The notes below the pieces were generated by a model that saw only the letters and a list, made by a program, of their open reading frames with translations, was not told where the DNA came from and did not search any database. This document shows, piece by piece, positions 28,001 to 43,000 of a stretch of 64,000 nucleotides of DNA (positions within the stretch are counted from its first letter, which is position 1; each line of letters opens with the position of its first letter). Both the position numbers and the translations under genes were made by a program. The stretch is from Apostichopus japonicus (taxonomy: Eukaryota; Echinodermata; Holothuroidea; Aspidochirotida; Stichopodidae), in contig NC_092583.1 in assembly GCF_037975245.1 (NCBI RefSeq), positions 5,181,264 to 5,245,263 of the forward strand, given 5' to 3'.

Positions 28001-31000
28001 ACTTCTAAATGCACAGATATATGGCACACACTGTTCAGGACAGGGTGTTTGTTTGAATTCCCTAATTTCTGCTGGTTATTGGGAGGGATCTTTAAAGGGA
28101 GTGAAGACTTGCGCACAAGGAAACGTCTGATGCCGGTAATCTGACCTAGTTTCGAATGGGGTGTAACAGAAGTGTCAGACACCACCATCGATCCCAGAAA
28201 ATACACACACAGCTTGCTACCATTGGTAATTAGACACTAGTGTACAGTCAATACATGCAGCTACGGTCAATACCCACAACACAGTGTACATAGCAGCGAT
28301 GGACATCACAGGTCCAGATAAAAGATAACAAGGTAACACGTTTCAAATACTTTCTGCATTTTGTAGCGACAAGAAGAAACCCTTCACAACGGAAAGTTAA
28401 CTTTTTTCAGAGGGCGACACATGGTTTGGGCAAGTCTTCAATGCCTTTAAGACCTGTATTTAAGACATTAAATCTAAATTAAATCTTTGTATTTTAATAT
28501 ATTTGGTCCTTGACACGGACGTTCGCACCTGCCTAGTTACGCCCATTGGTCATTGGCAAATACATTGGCAAGTACAGCACAACACACAGCTTTATTATTG
28601 TCCCTTGATTTGAGATTACAATTTTACATGTAGGGAGTCAATTTCTCTTTTCAGAAATTCCCCTAACTGTAACTGTACAATTACAAGTCTTCATCTTAAA
28701 TACCAAATAATAGAACACAAAACACAACTTGCATATATATACCAGGTTAACTTATTCCATTTGTAACTTTGTAATTTTAATAAATTCAAAATGAACAACA
28801 AATTAAATATTCTGCTTTCATGAGGAGGTGCTGCACTGCATATGTCTACTGTCTGTCAATGTAATCACGACACCCATGCATGTTTCATATTATTTGACGG
28901 TCAATTCTTCCAAACGAATGTCTAGAGCAAATGATGGCTGAGATGTACAGAGGTCTCTGTAATATCTCTGGAGAATCTTCAGACATTAAATGTAGCTGTA
29001 GGTAGTACACAAAGAAATAAGACTAAAAATTTGAAGTACATCGATGTGCTTATTTTACACAGGGGACAGACTGTTAGACTGACACACACACACTGACCTA
29101 AAACGTCTTTGTTTTAGTACTAATTTATTTAAGTAACGATTCAATTCTTACTTTTGTAGATTACTTTTTTAAATCAGAGAAACATATATGTAAAGAAGAG
29201 ATAAGTGAGAGTCTTGAGTGAAGTATTCAACACATTCATTTGTTGAGCTATTTAATAATTTTGTGGTTGACATCTCAGTACATACCACACTCATTTCTTA
29301 TTCCTATCACGGAACATTAAACTTTTTCTTATTTTTCTTTAGATTTATTTCAGATTTCAGGTACTGTGAAACTGATTCAATGTGAGATAAGAAATCAAAT
29401 CCATGCAGCTCCATATTATCTGTAATAAGGAGATATCAAGGCTGATAAGTACTATAATTTAATACACAAGAATGTTCATAATAGATAATTGGGATTCTTG
29501 TTCTACGACGAGAAACGCTCAGCTCTACAATTCATATTTTGCTGTCTTTTCAATTTTTATATTGCATTTTAGGAAATTATTTCCTCTGTTATATACCGTT
29601 AAATTTCATCATAAAGATTAACAAGATAAATTTCTAGGAGGTTTTCCAGATTAAGTAGCCTTTCAATAGTTTATCCAAGACTTGCGACATGTATTAGTAA
29701 TAAAACATGGTTATGTGTTTTTGAGGTAACAGTAAAGTAGAAATGGAAAACATTCCTGTAGTATAACATTGGACACAAACATCCTTAGGACTAAGTAGAG
29801 AGGCACACATGTGTTGACAACAAATTTCTTAGAATTTTAACTTCAGTGTTTTAAATTGCAATGTTAAGGAAACAACATCAAAAGAAATTCTTTAAGTGCT
29901 TTGATTGCCTTAGGCCATCAAACTGATATATTCTACATTTCCTAAAGCTTTCAAAACAAATAATGCCTAAACTTTCCTTTTAACCATAATTTGATATGCT
30001 GGTGGTTAGAGCAGGTTCATCCTGTTACTGCTACATTTATTTGCATGTTCACCACATGCTTACATCACAGGCACATCATGACATATCATCTTCCAATAGA
30101 CATGGTCAATTTGTGCCAATATTACACAGGAGTTACAAGGTGACCACAATGTCTGCTGAGAAAACTCTGGTTTTTTATAAGAAACATATTACTATGAACC
30201 AGACGATGCCCAGTCTTCAGTCTGAGTTCAAAAGCTTTGCACTATGCATGGTTTGAAAACAACACTTCAAAACTGCACTTCTGTTTTGTCAAGCAGTTCT
30301 GATGTACCAAGGGCATGGCCAAGGGCCCTAAGGATTCATAGGTGTTTGTAGTGATCAAACAGTATGAAGCTTATAAATGCTATCATTATCAATTTGATAT
30401 CAAGTTTGCACCAAATTCACCAAATAAAGAAGTTTACTGCTTGCAATTTCCATATCCAGGAACATCTACATCTAATTAGTAATCTAATTAGTATAGACTA
30501 ATTAGTGAGTAATTATTGTTTCCATTCATTCAAATAAGTCACATAATAATACAGGCACTTCTTTTACAATATTATTCATCATACAAAGGAACACTAATAA
30601 CTCAAACACAGATAAATTTCATGATATTTATAACAAAATTTGAACCATTTCAGTTCAAAATTTGTTACATTGAATTGTGATTATTAAACTTCAATACTAT
30701 ACACTTGCAATAATACTTAAAGTAGCTGAGCAGTGATATTATTAGCCATGTTTTCATTATATGCCACAAAATATTGAATTTTTGTTTCAACTGATATAAA
30801 TCACATTTTGCTGAATCTTACACTTCACTCATTCATACCAAAGTTACAGTACATTTTTCATTTTTATAAACTTTTTCTTAGCTTATATCTGTGTTAATGA
30901 AAAGTATTTCACATATTGGTGAAAGTTTGATAGTTCAGTTCCCTGCAGCTGTTGTTAAAATCATAAGAACTAATAAACTGCAAAGAAATGTCAGTTATCA

Positions 31001-34000
31001 TTTTATCATTTTCATTAATGGCTAGAGAAAGATGAGGCTGAAATATAGAAATTCAATTAAACCACTTGCCAAGAACACAAAAATTTGGCAATAATTTATA
31101 AATAGAAACGCTCAGCCAGGCTGATGACGTTGAATTGCTCATTGAATACACATATTAATACCAATCGATACTGTAGAGACTAAAAATGACTCACGGTACC
31201 AGCTTTCATCAAATATATACCGCATTTGAAGCAAAGATCGGCTGCCGTACGTTGAAATGTGAATCACTCGTCTAACCATGCATGATTATTTAGAAGATAA
31301 TCGACTGGTGAGGAGGACATGCTGCCACATGCCTTCAATTACTTCTGTAGGGCTGAGGATCACTCAGTTACCATAGCAACAGAAGCATAAAAACAGCTGC
31401 AAGTTGCTTTTCAAATGTGGTCAAGAACTAGAGATGAAAGGAATCTAGATCTGGGTGATGATAATCAAGGAGACTTGTCATGTAGCCAGAGAATTTAGAC
31501 AAGAACAAGAGAAGCACCATTTTCTCCTTCAGATACCGAAACTTAAACATTGGGTTTGTCAATTTTAAAAGGCATATCTTAAGATTTCATAGTTTCAGAT
31601 TATTTGATATTTGATAACAAAGAAAGAGACAATATGCATGTTTCACCATACTGCTGTGTTATATGTCACTTTTGACAATAGAACCACAGAAAATGTTCTC
31701 ATATCCTATAGTTTATTAGTATCATGGATGACAAAATTTATTTCAGAGATTCAAGAATGGCAGCTCAAGGAAGGAAGAGGTGATGGTTGTTGACCCTGAA
31801 GATGGTCAGCAGTGGCCTAGTGGTAAAATGTTACCAGTTATTAGGCTAGGTAGATGGTTAGGCTAGGGTAGATGGGAAAGTGCAATAGTAGAGTCGAGAC
31901 AGGTAAGAGAGGAGCACAGTCATTTGGGATATTTAAAGTTACAAAATTGTACTCACAATGTTTGATACAATGAAGTTTATAACACTGTGGTAGACTGACA
32001 TGTCAGTACAAAAAAGCTCTACTTCCTTCAATATCTACAACAGGATCAAGTGATCCACAACAGGATCGAGTGATCCACAACATGATCGAGTGATCTCCAA
32101 CATGATCGAGTGATCCACAACAGGATCGAGTGATCCACAAGAGGAGTGATCCCTAACAGGCGTGATCCACAACAGGAGTGATCCCTAACAGGATCAGTGA
32201 TCCACAACAGGATCAGTGATCCACAACATGAGTGATCCACACAGGTGCAATCTACAAATTCGTCGGTTGAATAAGAACTGAAGCATTCTCTTCTTCTGAA
32301 TTTTGCTTTCTGTTACAAATTTTATTCCTTCTATACCACTCACTGAACATTCCAGTCGCCATAGAAACAGTTGCTTGGATTCCATTGATGACTGCAGCCT
32401 TAAACTATTTCAAAGATTAATATTACAAGGTGACATTTTCTATGCAAACAAGTTCAATAGCTCAATGCTTTTATTTCACAATGTAAATGCATTTGGATCA
32501 GCCTATTAGTGCTATAATGTTTGATTTGTGCAAACACTTCCTTGTTAATGTTTAATGGATTACAAAGTTTAACAGCATATAGCTAGGTGCATGACAATGA
32601 CAAACCAACTTGACTTGTAACATACTGTAGCAATTACTTCCAAACTTGATCGTTCTCTCATTTGTCATATTGGTATATAAAGTTAATGTGCACTAAACAC
32701 CTGGAGGATTTCTACAGTATCAGCATGTATTAGCTTTACTTAATCGAGAATATCTTTACATCCCGTGGAGCTGGTAAATTGCTTCACACATACAAGTACA
32801 ATTTTACAGCCCCTCTAAAAGCCTTTAAAGATGCATTTGCTTTTACAGCAGTCAACGTCCTATTTTACTTGGGAGACATTTGGCTGGTTGATTCATGACA
32901 GCTGAGTCATCATACATACAGACACTTACTGTGGAGGAGGAGCAGGTTGTTGTACAAACTTGAACGTTCACCTTCTACAGAGGCAATAGGCTGCAGTGTA
33001 TAGGTTCAAGTATTCCATTGCCAGCTATATATACTATCATCAATTGGTAACTAAACAAAAAGAATTCAAATGTCAAGAGCTAAAAAAAATCAGTCACGAC
33101 CTCTGAAATACTGAAAAGCTATAGAAGTTGAATCGATGAACTGAGGCCATACATTCAATAAGCTGCTGAACATGGCCACTAATTGTTTTGGTAGAGATAT
33201 GTGTTGCTTGGACTGAACCAAAATTTGAGAGAACAATTTTATACAGTCTGAATATAAATGTGTGATGTTAGGCTATATGTATAGGGTCAGCCATGGATCA
33301 TAAATCTCTTTCTTGAAATAGGTACTACACTATATATACCTACCGCTAGACCTCAATGATGTAGCCTCACTAGAAGAAGACACTAAACTGGAAGACCTGT
33401 GGAAAAGCCAGATGAACTGACTAAAGTTCCCTCTTGTTTAGCCTGCTTGAGTTAAACTTGTATTGACTTGCTAGTAATCTATGGTCTTTTGCATTACCTT
33501 ATTCTACAGAGTGACTACACATAATAAAGTATTTTTGAGCCATTTTTCGTAAATTTTCCATATAATATTACTAAATACCTAAAGGAGTTCAGTTCAATGA
33601 CATATTAAGTAGCCAGCTTTCATTTGAGAACATAACAAATTTTCAAAAAAGTTTTAAAACTGCTTAGCTGGTGATAACAATTTTCATTTCCTGTTAATTT
33701 GGTACGTGTCATACATCTAAGAGGATGGGTAATTCTATGATCAGTGGCACAATTTTAATCAGTATGCTTTGCAAATTTTGGAAAATTGAAGAACAAACCT
33801 AAAAAGAAGCTTTACCAAGATCTGAATATCTTAATGTATTAGTTTGTTTTATATTTTTTTAATCCATACATGTATGCTACTGATGTACTTTGATTTGAAC
33901 AGTTTTACAGTTACCTTGTGTAGGAGTATACATCTCAGCAAATATAACAGCACTCAAAGAAAACTGTAGCTTCGTCAATGAAACATTGTTATCATTATTA

Positions 34001-37000
34001 GGTACCATATGTTAAATCGAGATCATTTAACAGAGAAAATTTGAAATACAAAATTATACATGTCCAGTCTGAGTTAGAGTACATAGATGGTTGCATGACT
34101 GCTATTTTTTCACTTTGATGATAAAAATTTGTTACATTTAAAGCATCCTTATAACTTTTTGATCTTCGTCCTAAACTATTTTCTGAAAACAATGGGAGAC
34201 AAGGCTTTAATTTACAACTAATTTTTGCACAAGTTGAAATTTTTTATTACCAGTGAAATATACAATTTCCTCTTATGTTCATAGTAGGTCATTTTCATTA
34301 CCGTTCTTGCTTGTTCTTACTGAACTAATTAATGCTTTTCATTCGGGTTCTTACTTGTTCTTTTTCAAGAAATGCTTTCCATTTGGGTTCTTGCTTGTTC
34401 TTACTCTACTAATGCTTTTCATTCGGGTTCTTGATTGTTATTTAAGTTATGTCAGTTTTTCATTTTTTTTGTAAGTTTTGTTCGTACATGTACAAATGCT
34501 ATGCAAAGATGATTTCAATAAAGATGAGTAGGGGAATTCAAATATCTGAATCAAAGAAAAGATGTTACAAAATGCTACATAAAGTACAGTACAATTTGCA
34601 TATCTATAGTCAAGAGGTCTGTCATAATAAAGATTGCAAACAGTAAAACTGTAAGTATAAACTTCAGCATCTGGCAAATTAGACTTGTGATGTACTTCAC
34701 TATGGACCCTGTTGCCTCATGAAATTTAGAGAAGTGTGCGAGAAATTAGTAGATTATCTGTCTTTTTATACAGATACCACCAGTTATGGAAAGGGTTCAT
34801 GCATGATGAACATTGTTTCAACAGCTTGCAATGAATATATATCAACCACTCAACATGGGAGATGTTCTCTGCCTGAGAGGATTCAGACATCAGGAATAAA
34901 GAGATAACACAGCAGTGTAGACGGAGACGTCTGTCGCAAGGAATATCAGATGCCCAGTGAAGTCTATCACGTTGCCGGGGAGACTTATAAAACTAGCACC
35001 TTAAATGAAATGCAGATCAGCAAACCACTTAACCAGGCAGCTGAGATGACTATGAGATATATGAGAGTTATACACAAGAGAAAAGGAGAACTGTTGTAAT
35101 AAAAAGAGAAACTGTGACATATTAAGCAGCATGGCAATTATCTGGCAGGTATCTTGGTTAGAATGTTGTTCAACTTCTCGTTGCCAAGTTGTAATGATAA
35201 GCAATGGTTACCAATTGTTTGCTAAGAAGTTTCCTGGAATTCATTTTCATAGAATACACTTTCCTAATGTTTAAAGGTTTGTCTCAATAAATGTACCAAA
35301 TGATCTGACAATTTCAATTCCAGAGTGAAAGCAGAACTTTCAAATGTTACTTCAATTGATTGAGACTCAAGAGAGGGAAAGTAATTAGTAAAGCCAATCC
35401 AAATACACAGTGCTCACTCTAATAGCCCTGAGCTATATGACTATGCAAATTAGAAGGGATTAGCATATCAACAGCAAAATAAGCAGTAACAGATTATAGT
35501 ATTTTTAATCTAAATTTTGAAAACAGTACAAATTGTGTTATCGCAAACTGCATGGCCTCAAACTTATTTATGAGTGTCATTATTGTCAATCATTTCTTAT
35601 CATCTCAAAATTGATTTCTTGCTTGTCTAGAGAGACAACCTGTGATAGAGGTACAGTACTTTAAGAAGTATTGCCATCTGGTTTCAGACTAAATAGACAT
35701 TTTACTATGACAAAAAGGAATGTTACCAGTTGTTATGAGCTAGGTAGATAGGGGTGCTTGCATATCGATAGGAGATAGGAAAGAAGGGAATTATTTCAAT
35801 TTTTGTCTAATATAGGCTTTCACTTAAATCAATTTCTTTTTTTACCTGGGCTGAATCGGTTCATTTCAAAAGGAACATGCCTTAGAACTATAGATGACCT
35901 TTAACACTTAATTAGAATACTTCAGGTTCTGATATATGATTTGGATATGAAACTGACTTCATGATATATATTTTTTTATCAGGAGAGCCAGTGTATAAAC
36001 CACTGTAGTTTAAATATTGGTAGCAATTTTTTTCGAACAAGGGAAATGTTACGTACACAGCGTGACTTTTGGAATGACAGCGTTCATAGATTTTCTCTCC
36101 AAATCAATTTCTATGTCTGCTTGATCTGTCATCTACAAGATACAACAGCCTATCAAGTGAAACTGATAGAAGGAAATGACTCTGTCCTTTCATCCAAGAA
36201 AAGCAAATGTGAACATCTACAGACATGAACCTAGGAAGAGATTTCATGTCATGTGTATTGAATTGCCAGAAATTACGATGCGAAAATATGATTTTCGAGA
36301 CCCTTAAATTGTCTACATGAACTACTGTACACAAATGTCTTCAATACCATATATAGGGATGGTACACTGGTTCTTCTACATGAACTACTGCACACATGTC
36401 TTAATTCACAAAGTGAGTAACCAATTAATGACAGTGTCTGAGTACAAGAATAGGGAGTTGAGTAATATGAGATATTGCGATGCAAAAAGGTAACTATTTG
36501 TGATCAGAATTCTTGGCTCCATCTTGACTTCAATTAATTTCATTTTCATTGTGAATCACTACTTGCTAGGTTCTGTAACCATGGCTGCTCCAAGCAATGA
36601 TAACACATGTGTACAATTGTCACATATTGCTATCATCTGCTCTCCCGTTGCTATGTGACATACCAACTGCATTACATTACACTTAGCGTTCACTTCCCGA
36701 AAACTCTCACATAATCATGTTCTGTTCGACCACTGCCTCCATTTTAATATTCTATTCCTGTTCCTAATTTACAAAATGTTGACAGGAAAAAAGCTGCAAT
36801 ATTGATAGATTTACAAGCTTCTCCAGCCATATGTGTATACACATACAAGCAATTTGTCACCCATACAGTATATGATTAATAACCTTGGCTCATGTGATTA
36901 CAGAACCAAATAAACTTTATGATGAAATATTACAGCTTTCATGAATCATGGGAATATGTATTAACCTTAGTAAACAAAATGACAAGAAATACAAAAACAA

Positions 37001-40000
37001 ACCCATATAGGACAGGAATGAAACCCAGGATAGGTATTACAGCATTCATGACGTATTGATAATGTTGTCAGAAACTGTTGGTATATATAATACATACTGC
37101 TAGTTCATCATTCACCACTGTGTTCTACAAGCTCTTCTGCTTGATGGAGCGCTAACCATTAGCAAGACTTCCAAGATAGATACTGTACATGTTTAATTGA
37201 GACTAGCTGTGTATTCAGGAAGTTTACACATTGACAGGTTGCAGGAAATCAAAATTTCACTATATACAAGGACATTGCTTTTTGCAACATAAATATGAAT
37301 ATGTACAAGGAAGGGAACACGCACATGTATGAAGAAAATGTTACAAATAACATTGATCGGTAATTAAAAAGGGATACTTTTAATTAATTTTATCCGTAAA
37401 GGAGATCATTTAAGAAATTTGGTGTAACTCTTATCAATATACTGTGATGATTATCATATGGAATGTACTGATAGCATTTATTCTTCTACCTATGTATCAT
37501 CTTTGATCTTTTCATCCTGTTTCTCTTTGTAAGTTCCAGAAGATATATAAAAAGTTAACTACCTTGGTGCATGAAATTATTTTTCTTGATTATTACTTAC
37601 CTTTGTTGGTCGCAGGGCAAGCAGATTACTTCCTTATTATCATCTTGTTGCTTCTTACAGTCTTTACAGATGAAGAAGTTGCATTTCTGGAGTTAATGAC
37701 AAAAAAATCTATAAAATGAGGAAATGTTCATAATATGCATACTGTATATGATATCACAAACAAGGTTATGAAACTAGGTTATTTATCTGGCATAGTTACT
37801 TTTTCTGTTGTTGTTGTTTTGCATTTTTTTAAAGAGTAAAAATAGATTGTTAAAAAGTTTTTTTTTTTCTTTTTTCTTTTTTGTGTGTGTAAAAGTTACT
37901 AAAGGATGATATTAAACCAACTAAGAAATTGAACTATATATATGCTTTCAAAATTGGAATTGAACAAGACACAGATCACGCAGCAGTCTATAACACTAAA
38001 GCTGTCTACATATGGAACACTCATTACTCTCCACTGTGTGGGAAGTCTAATGAACAACCTGCATGTGGGAGTAATGCCTAAGTTGTGGCAACATTTTATT
38101 CATAAATTAGTAACTAAACTTTGGAGGACATTGACTTGTCTGGTGATTTCTTACTTTATCATATTTGATTTAAGTAATGACATTTCAGAATATTTACAAG
38201 CTATGCCAGAAGTGTGTTGTTTGTTTTTAATGAGTGTGTTTTTGAGTTTTGCAAATAGACCTTGTTATCAATATGTGTAGTAGAATATTTGAATATTAGA
38301 GAGTCAATTAATTTCAGTCAATTCCTACTACTGTATCATGACAGTGTTGTCATGGAGAGGATGAGTTCAATCCAGACATGTCATGTGAGTACAAAGCCCT
38401 GCATAGGAGTACAGAAGATTGTAGGCTACTCAGGTACAGACTTGAGTACCAGTACATACTTGAGTACTACAAGTCTGTTTTCATTATATCTTCCATATGC
38501 TGGACATTAAAACTCATTAGTATGGCCACATCATTTAGCTTAAACTGCTTAAAAAATTCACAGCTTCCGAAACCAACCAAGATAATCAGAGACACAGAGT
38601 ACTCACTTACCCAATTACGTGTCCCCCTAGAGGAAAAGTACTGTGATGAAATCTGTAGGAGGCTTCTTTAAATTTTAATAAAGGTTGACCATTATTTGAT
38701 TTGAGGGAAATAACGGAAAATCTTCCAGCATATCTTTGTTAATTTAGATGTTGTGTAATTTGTTTCTTCAAGGGTAGGAATAGCAAGACAGCCATAAAAG
38801 TAACTGAGGCACTGAATTTAGAATTCTCTTGAGATTCTTTTCCTCTGGTGAGATTGCCAACTTTGAGAGGACATATTGCCAACTTTGAGAGGACATATTG
38901 CTAACTTTGAGAGGACATATTGCCAACTTTGAGAGGACATATTGCCAACTTTGAGAGGACATATTGCCAACTTTGAGAGGACATATTGCCAACTTTGAGA
39001 GGACATGACTGAAATGATCCTGCATCAACTTGTCATCATTACTGACATTTGGATATTCTGTCAGGGGTATCAACATTTGTTGGTCTTGTAGACAGCAGTT
39101 CATAGAAATTCACGCACTTGTGAATGTAAAATGTAAAACATCCAGAATAGTTCATGTTCAGAGTTGACTTTCTTTGACTTGAAAGTTGTATGCACAGCAC
39201 CAGGTCAGGAGAAATGTTACAGGCTACAGTAATCCAACATGTTTTGTTGCTTTCTCTCAAACTATGTTTACATATTATATTGACATAGGAAATTTCTTTG
39301 TATCTTATGATGCTTATACAACCACTGATGGTAAATCTGAAAGAAAGGCCACTGTCATTATATTACATGGTAATAGAGCTACCATACATTCATACCAAAT
39401 GCCCTTAGCAGAGATCCACCATGCCCTCCATACCAGCTGCAGTTAGCCCAAAGCTACAATAATGTCCTTCATAACAAGTCACTAACAGTAACCTACAGTA
39501 GTACCTAACATACATTCTGTTCTACTTTGTATACTATTTCATTATTATCTGCACTCAAGAGGAGTGTGAGATTTGCTGGTTATTAATCCTTCAATTCAAT
39601 CACCATAAACTTCCAATCATAGTTTAGTTGAAAGAGTAAACATCTCAGTTTAATCAATCAATTAAGAGAAGCAACCTGAGCATGGCAGAAAAATAACATT
39701 TATCTCCAACAGACTGCTGGAATCTAGAAATTATAATTAACCAAAGATTGATGGTAGGATTCTGAAGTATTAAAGTTTGCAGAAGCTATATATCGATTTT
39801 GTCTACAGTTCTGAATGTTTCTCCATGAAGATACCTCATAATACTAACTTAAAATATTAACTTGGTCCCAGTATATGCTTCAAAGAAAACTGTTGCGGTT
39901 ATAATAAATTTTTGGCTTTTTGCAGACAGAAACCATTCTGACAGTTTCTATGAAAGCAAAGACTGTAGCGCCAGAGCAAACACAAGAACCATTGAGGGCT

Positions 40001-43000
40001 GCCATGTCTGACTGTAAAGTTGTTTTGGCTGGTGAAACAAGACAGATTCCTTACTGAAGAAGGGAAACTCAACGAATGTAAACTTTGTCTACCTGCAAAC
40101 TGTATGAGTTGTCTAAGATTGACGTATTGTTTATAGTAAAACTGGCTCTAGTTAAACAGCTTTCGCTTGAGTGCTGCGTACATTACATTACATTAGTTAT
40201 TAGTCACTTGGCGGGCAGGCTGAGAATCAACAGTGCAGTCTATATGACAAATCATGGCCAAAGACGAAAATACTCCAAATGTTTCAACAAAGTAGCAAAG
40301 AAAACAGCTTAGAAAATGTTAATTAAAGCACAGTAGATGTTTACAATGAAACAACTTTGATGTTTTCAGATCATCTATTTTAGAACAACTTGTTCAGGGA
40401 AATGTTTGAAGGATAGGTGTATATCGAAATGTTTTTGCAGATATTTGGAACACATACTGAATTCGTCACGGGCACGACCATGTATATTTCTGGGTGGGCT
40501 TTAGCCAGCCAACCCCCCCCCCACCCCCATGGCAGCAAACAGTACATTAATATACAATACAACCTAAACAGTTAGAAATATTTCAACATTTCTTCAGAAG
40601 CTGCAATTTGTCCACCTGACTGATAAATTTAGAATTCCTGCTTGACAAGAAAAAGACCACTTCATGAGATAAGGTCTGCCTAGATCATCTTTGCATTTAT
40701 TTGGGTGAATTTTCATTTTCAACACTTAACAATCTCATGCAACTCACAAGATATAGTTAAATGTAATAACTAAGGTCATAAAAAAAAGGAAGTATCTTGA
40801 ACATTTCCATGAATAATGCTAGGCCAAACAGGGTCTGGATGCAAAAATATTCAGAATCAAATTGAGTTGCATATAAATATCTAGGTGGTAATAGTCTAAA
40901 CTGATAAGTTGTAACCTGATTTTGAAGAATACTTTGTAAACTGTTTGATAAAATTGCCAGAATTGATGACTGGCTGCTTCTTTAAGACCAAAGTATCTCA
41001 CTATGTCTCGTTATCAACTTTCAATCCAGGCAAAACCGCAATAAAAAACAAGTTGCAGGTACAACAATTCATGCATACCCTATATTAATTAAAGGCTGTA
41101 TGCTTCTCTTATTGATAATACTTCAAGGTAGTTCTTTAATTAAGTTTGTAATTAGTTAATCAAAGATACCACTTAAAGGAGACACAAACTCAGTCAGCAT
41201 TATTGGTGTATGTGAGAGAGGTCACTGTTATGAAACAATTGTTTATTTTAATGAAGATGGTTTTGCCAATGTCTTCTAAAATATTGATCCTCTCAACATG
41301 ACCGAATGAATGCACTGGTTGTAGATTCAAATAAGTTAACATTCTACCTTGAAAATATGAATGAAAATCCAAGGGTATGTAAACGGTTTCATATCTGAGG
41401 GGCACTACATTAATTAAATTAATTGCACCAGATTTTTCTTAACTGTTTGAGGGAGCTGCTCTTCACAATGATTGGCTATCTGTTTCTCTGTAATATTGAT
41501 TAAAATGTCAAAGGTGATGATTGAGTTTCTCCAAATTTAAATTTAGTTTGTGTAATAACTTACTGTATGCTTTAATAATCTACTAAAAGTATCTTGAGTG
41601 CTTAAAAAGTAGTAGGCCTATTTGAAGTATGTTTTGAAGAAGATTTCATTAATATAATCCAAGTATCTTTCAGTGTATGCGATGATGCGCTCCTGAGTCG
41701 ATAAATAATAGCAGTTATCTGCCCTCCCTGACAGGCCTACTGATTGTATGCAATGATACATAGTCTCTGAGAAAGAGATAACCTATTTCCAGATTCCTTC
41801 TGTGATCCTTGCAAAAACACGCAAGACCCAATTATCAAGAGTGATTCATTTTACTTCAGTTCTACTCTCTTTCCAAACGCAGGTGCTATTAAACAGAATG
41901 GAAAAATCATTAAATGGTCAACTGTTTGCAATCTTCTCCTCGCGCTTCCTTACGCCGCACTAATAAACAACTCGTACCACTCCTTCATTTGGAATAGTAA
42001 TGTGATTAGCCACAGGCTGTTACAATAATTTCTTGTGTTCAGCGACAAAGCACATTTTACCCTTCATGGGGAAGAACCAACGACGTGTAAGATTTATATT
42101 TTATCTAAGACGTTTGACTTTCATCATTTAGCGAAGGTACGGTGATGTAAAAAGGTGGCTAAAACTGCAAAAGCTGGAGGGGGAAAAAAAGACACCTAAT
42201 ATTCAACACTGGGTTAAACTAATATTATTTGCAAAGGTTACAAAGTATTGATAAGGTTTCTATTTCTGCAAAACAGGTGTCATTTCGGTAGGATCTGTAG
42301 GGAACTAATGGCAAATGAAATCCAATTGGAAAAGGGACAAAAAGCAAACACACACAATCGTTAAATAGTCTGGATTTCTTGTTTTTTTCAGGAAATAACT
42401 TATCAGGGAAAGAAAACTTTAGCAAAGTGCTAATATGCAAGATGGTCAAACTGTGATACAATTAGAACGTGTAAATCACACTACAAAAACCAACTGGATT
42501 CCACAGGATGAAAACAAACTAAAACAGACAAGGTGTATGTATGACTTTGGAATGGTTTCCTAAAATCTTGGAAGTTAAGGGATTTGGTTGGAGATAGAAG
42601 TGGGTTGTGACCCAAAGGTGGGTCATAGGGGATGATACCGCTGAAAAGAGGGTGAACAATTTTGTAGGTTAGCTATCTGATCAGAATGCACATCAAGAGG
42701 AGATTGGAGAAGTAAATCCTTATCAGTTTAGCTAATTTATGATTAATGAAATTTCGTAATCTCCCAATAGCCATGCTGCAAACTTTAACTTTGCACCTGT
42801 GGCAGAAGATATCACTGGACGGAACTAAACTGATACGACCGCTCCTGCACGATGCATTTATCATCCTTTAGATCAGCGTTGGAGGTCAATCTGGACTAAA
42901 ATATCTTACCTCACATTTCACTTTTTTGTTGAAAATAAGTCCAAAGGTTGAAAAGCAGCAGATACAGTGTTTCTTGTTGAATTCCAGCTGTCGAGATAAA

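Larger units (their letters stand above)
10294..37600 (-). other. 27.3-kb intron inside the Rab-binding domain
   Basis: It separates the zinc finger from SHD2. No internal exon is needed, because the residue spacing across the junction matches relatives. It is filled with tandem arrays (14.3, 16.7, 17.6, 24.4, 27.1, 32.0, 34.3 kb), foldback copies, one SINE and MITEs, all listed separately. Between them, including 12.9-14.3, 18-19, 28-31.6 and 35-37.5 kb, I see only AT-rich unique-looking DNA with no supportable gene. Confidence 0.75.

Noticed and set aside
42600-42625. TGACCCA/TGGGTCA hairpin as a hAT remnant
   Set aside because: The stem is only 7-8 bases and no element ends were found nearby.
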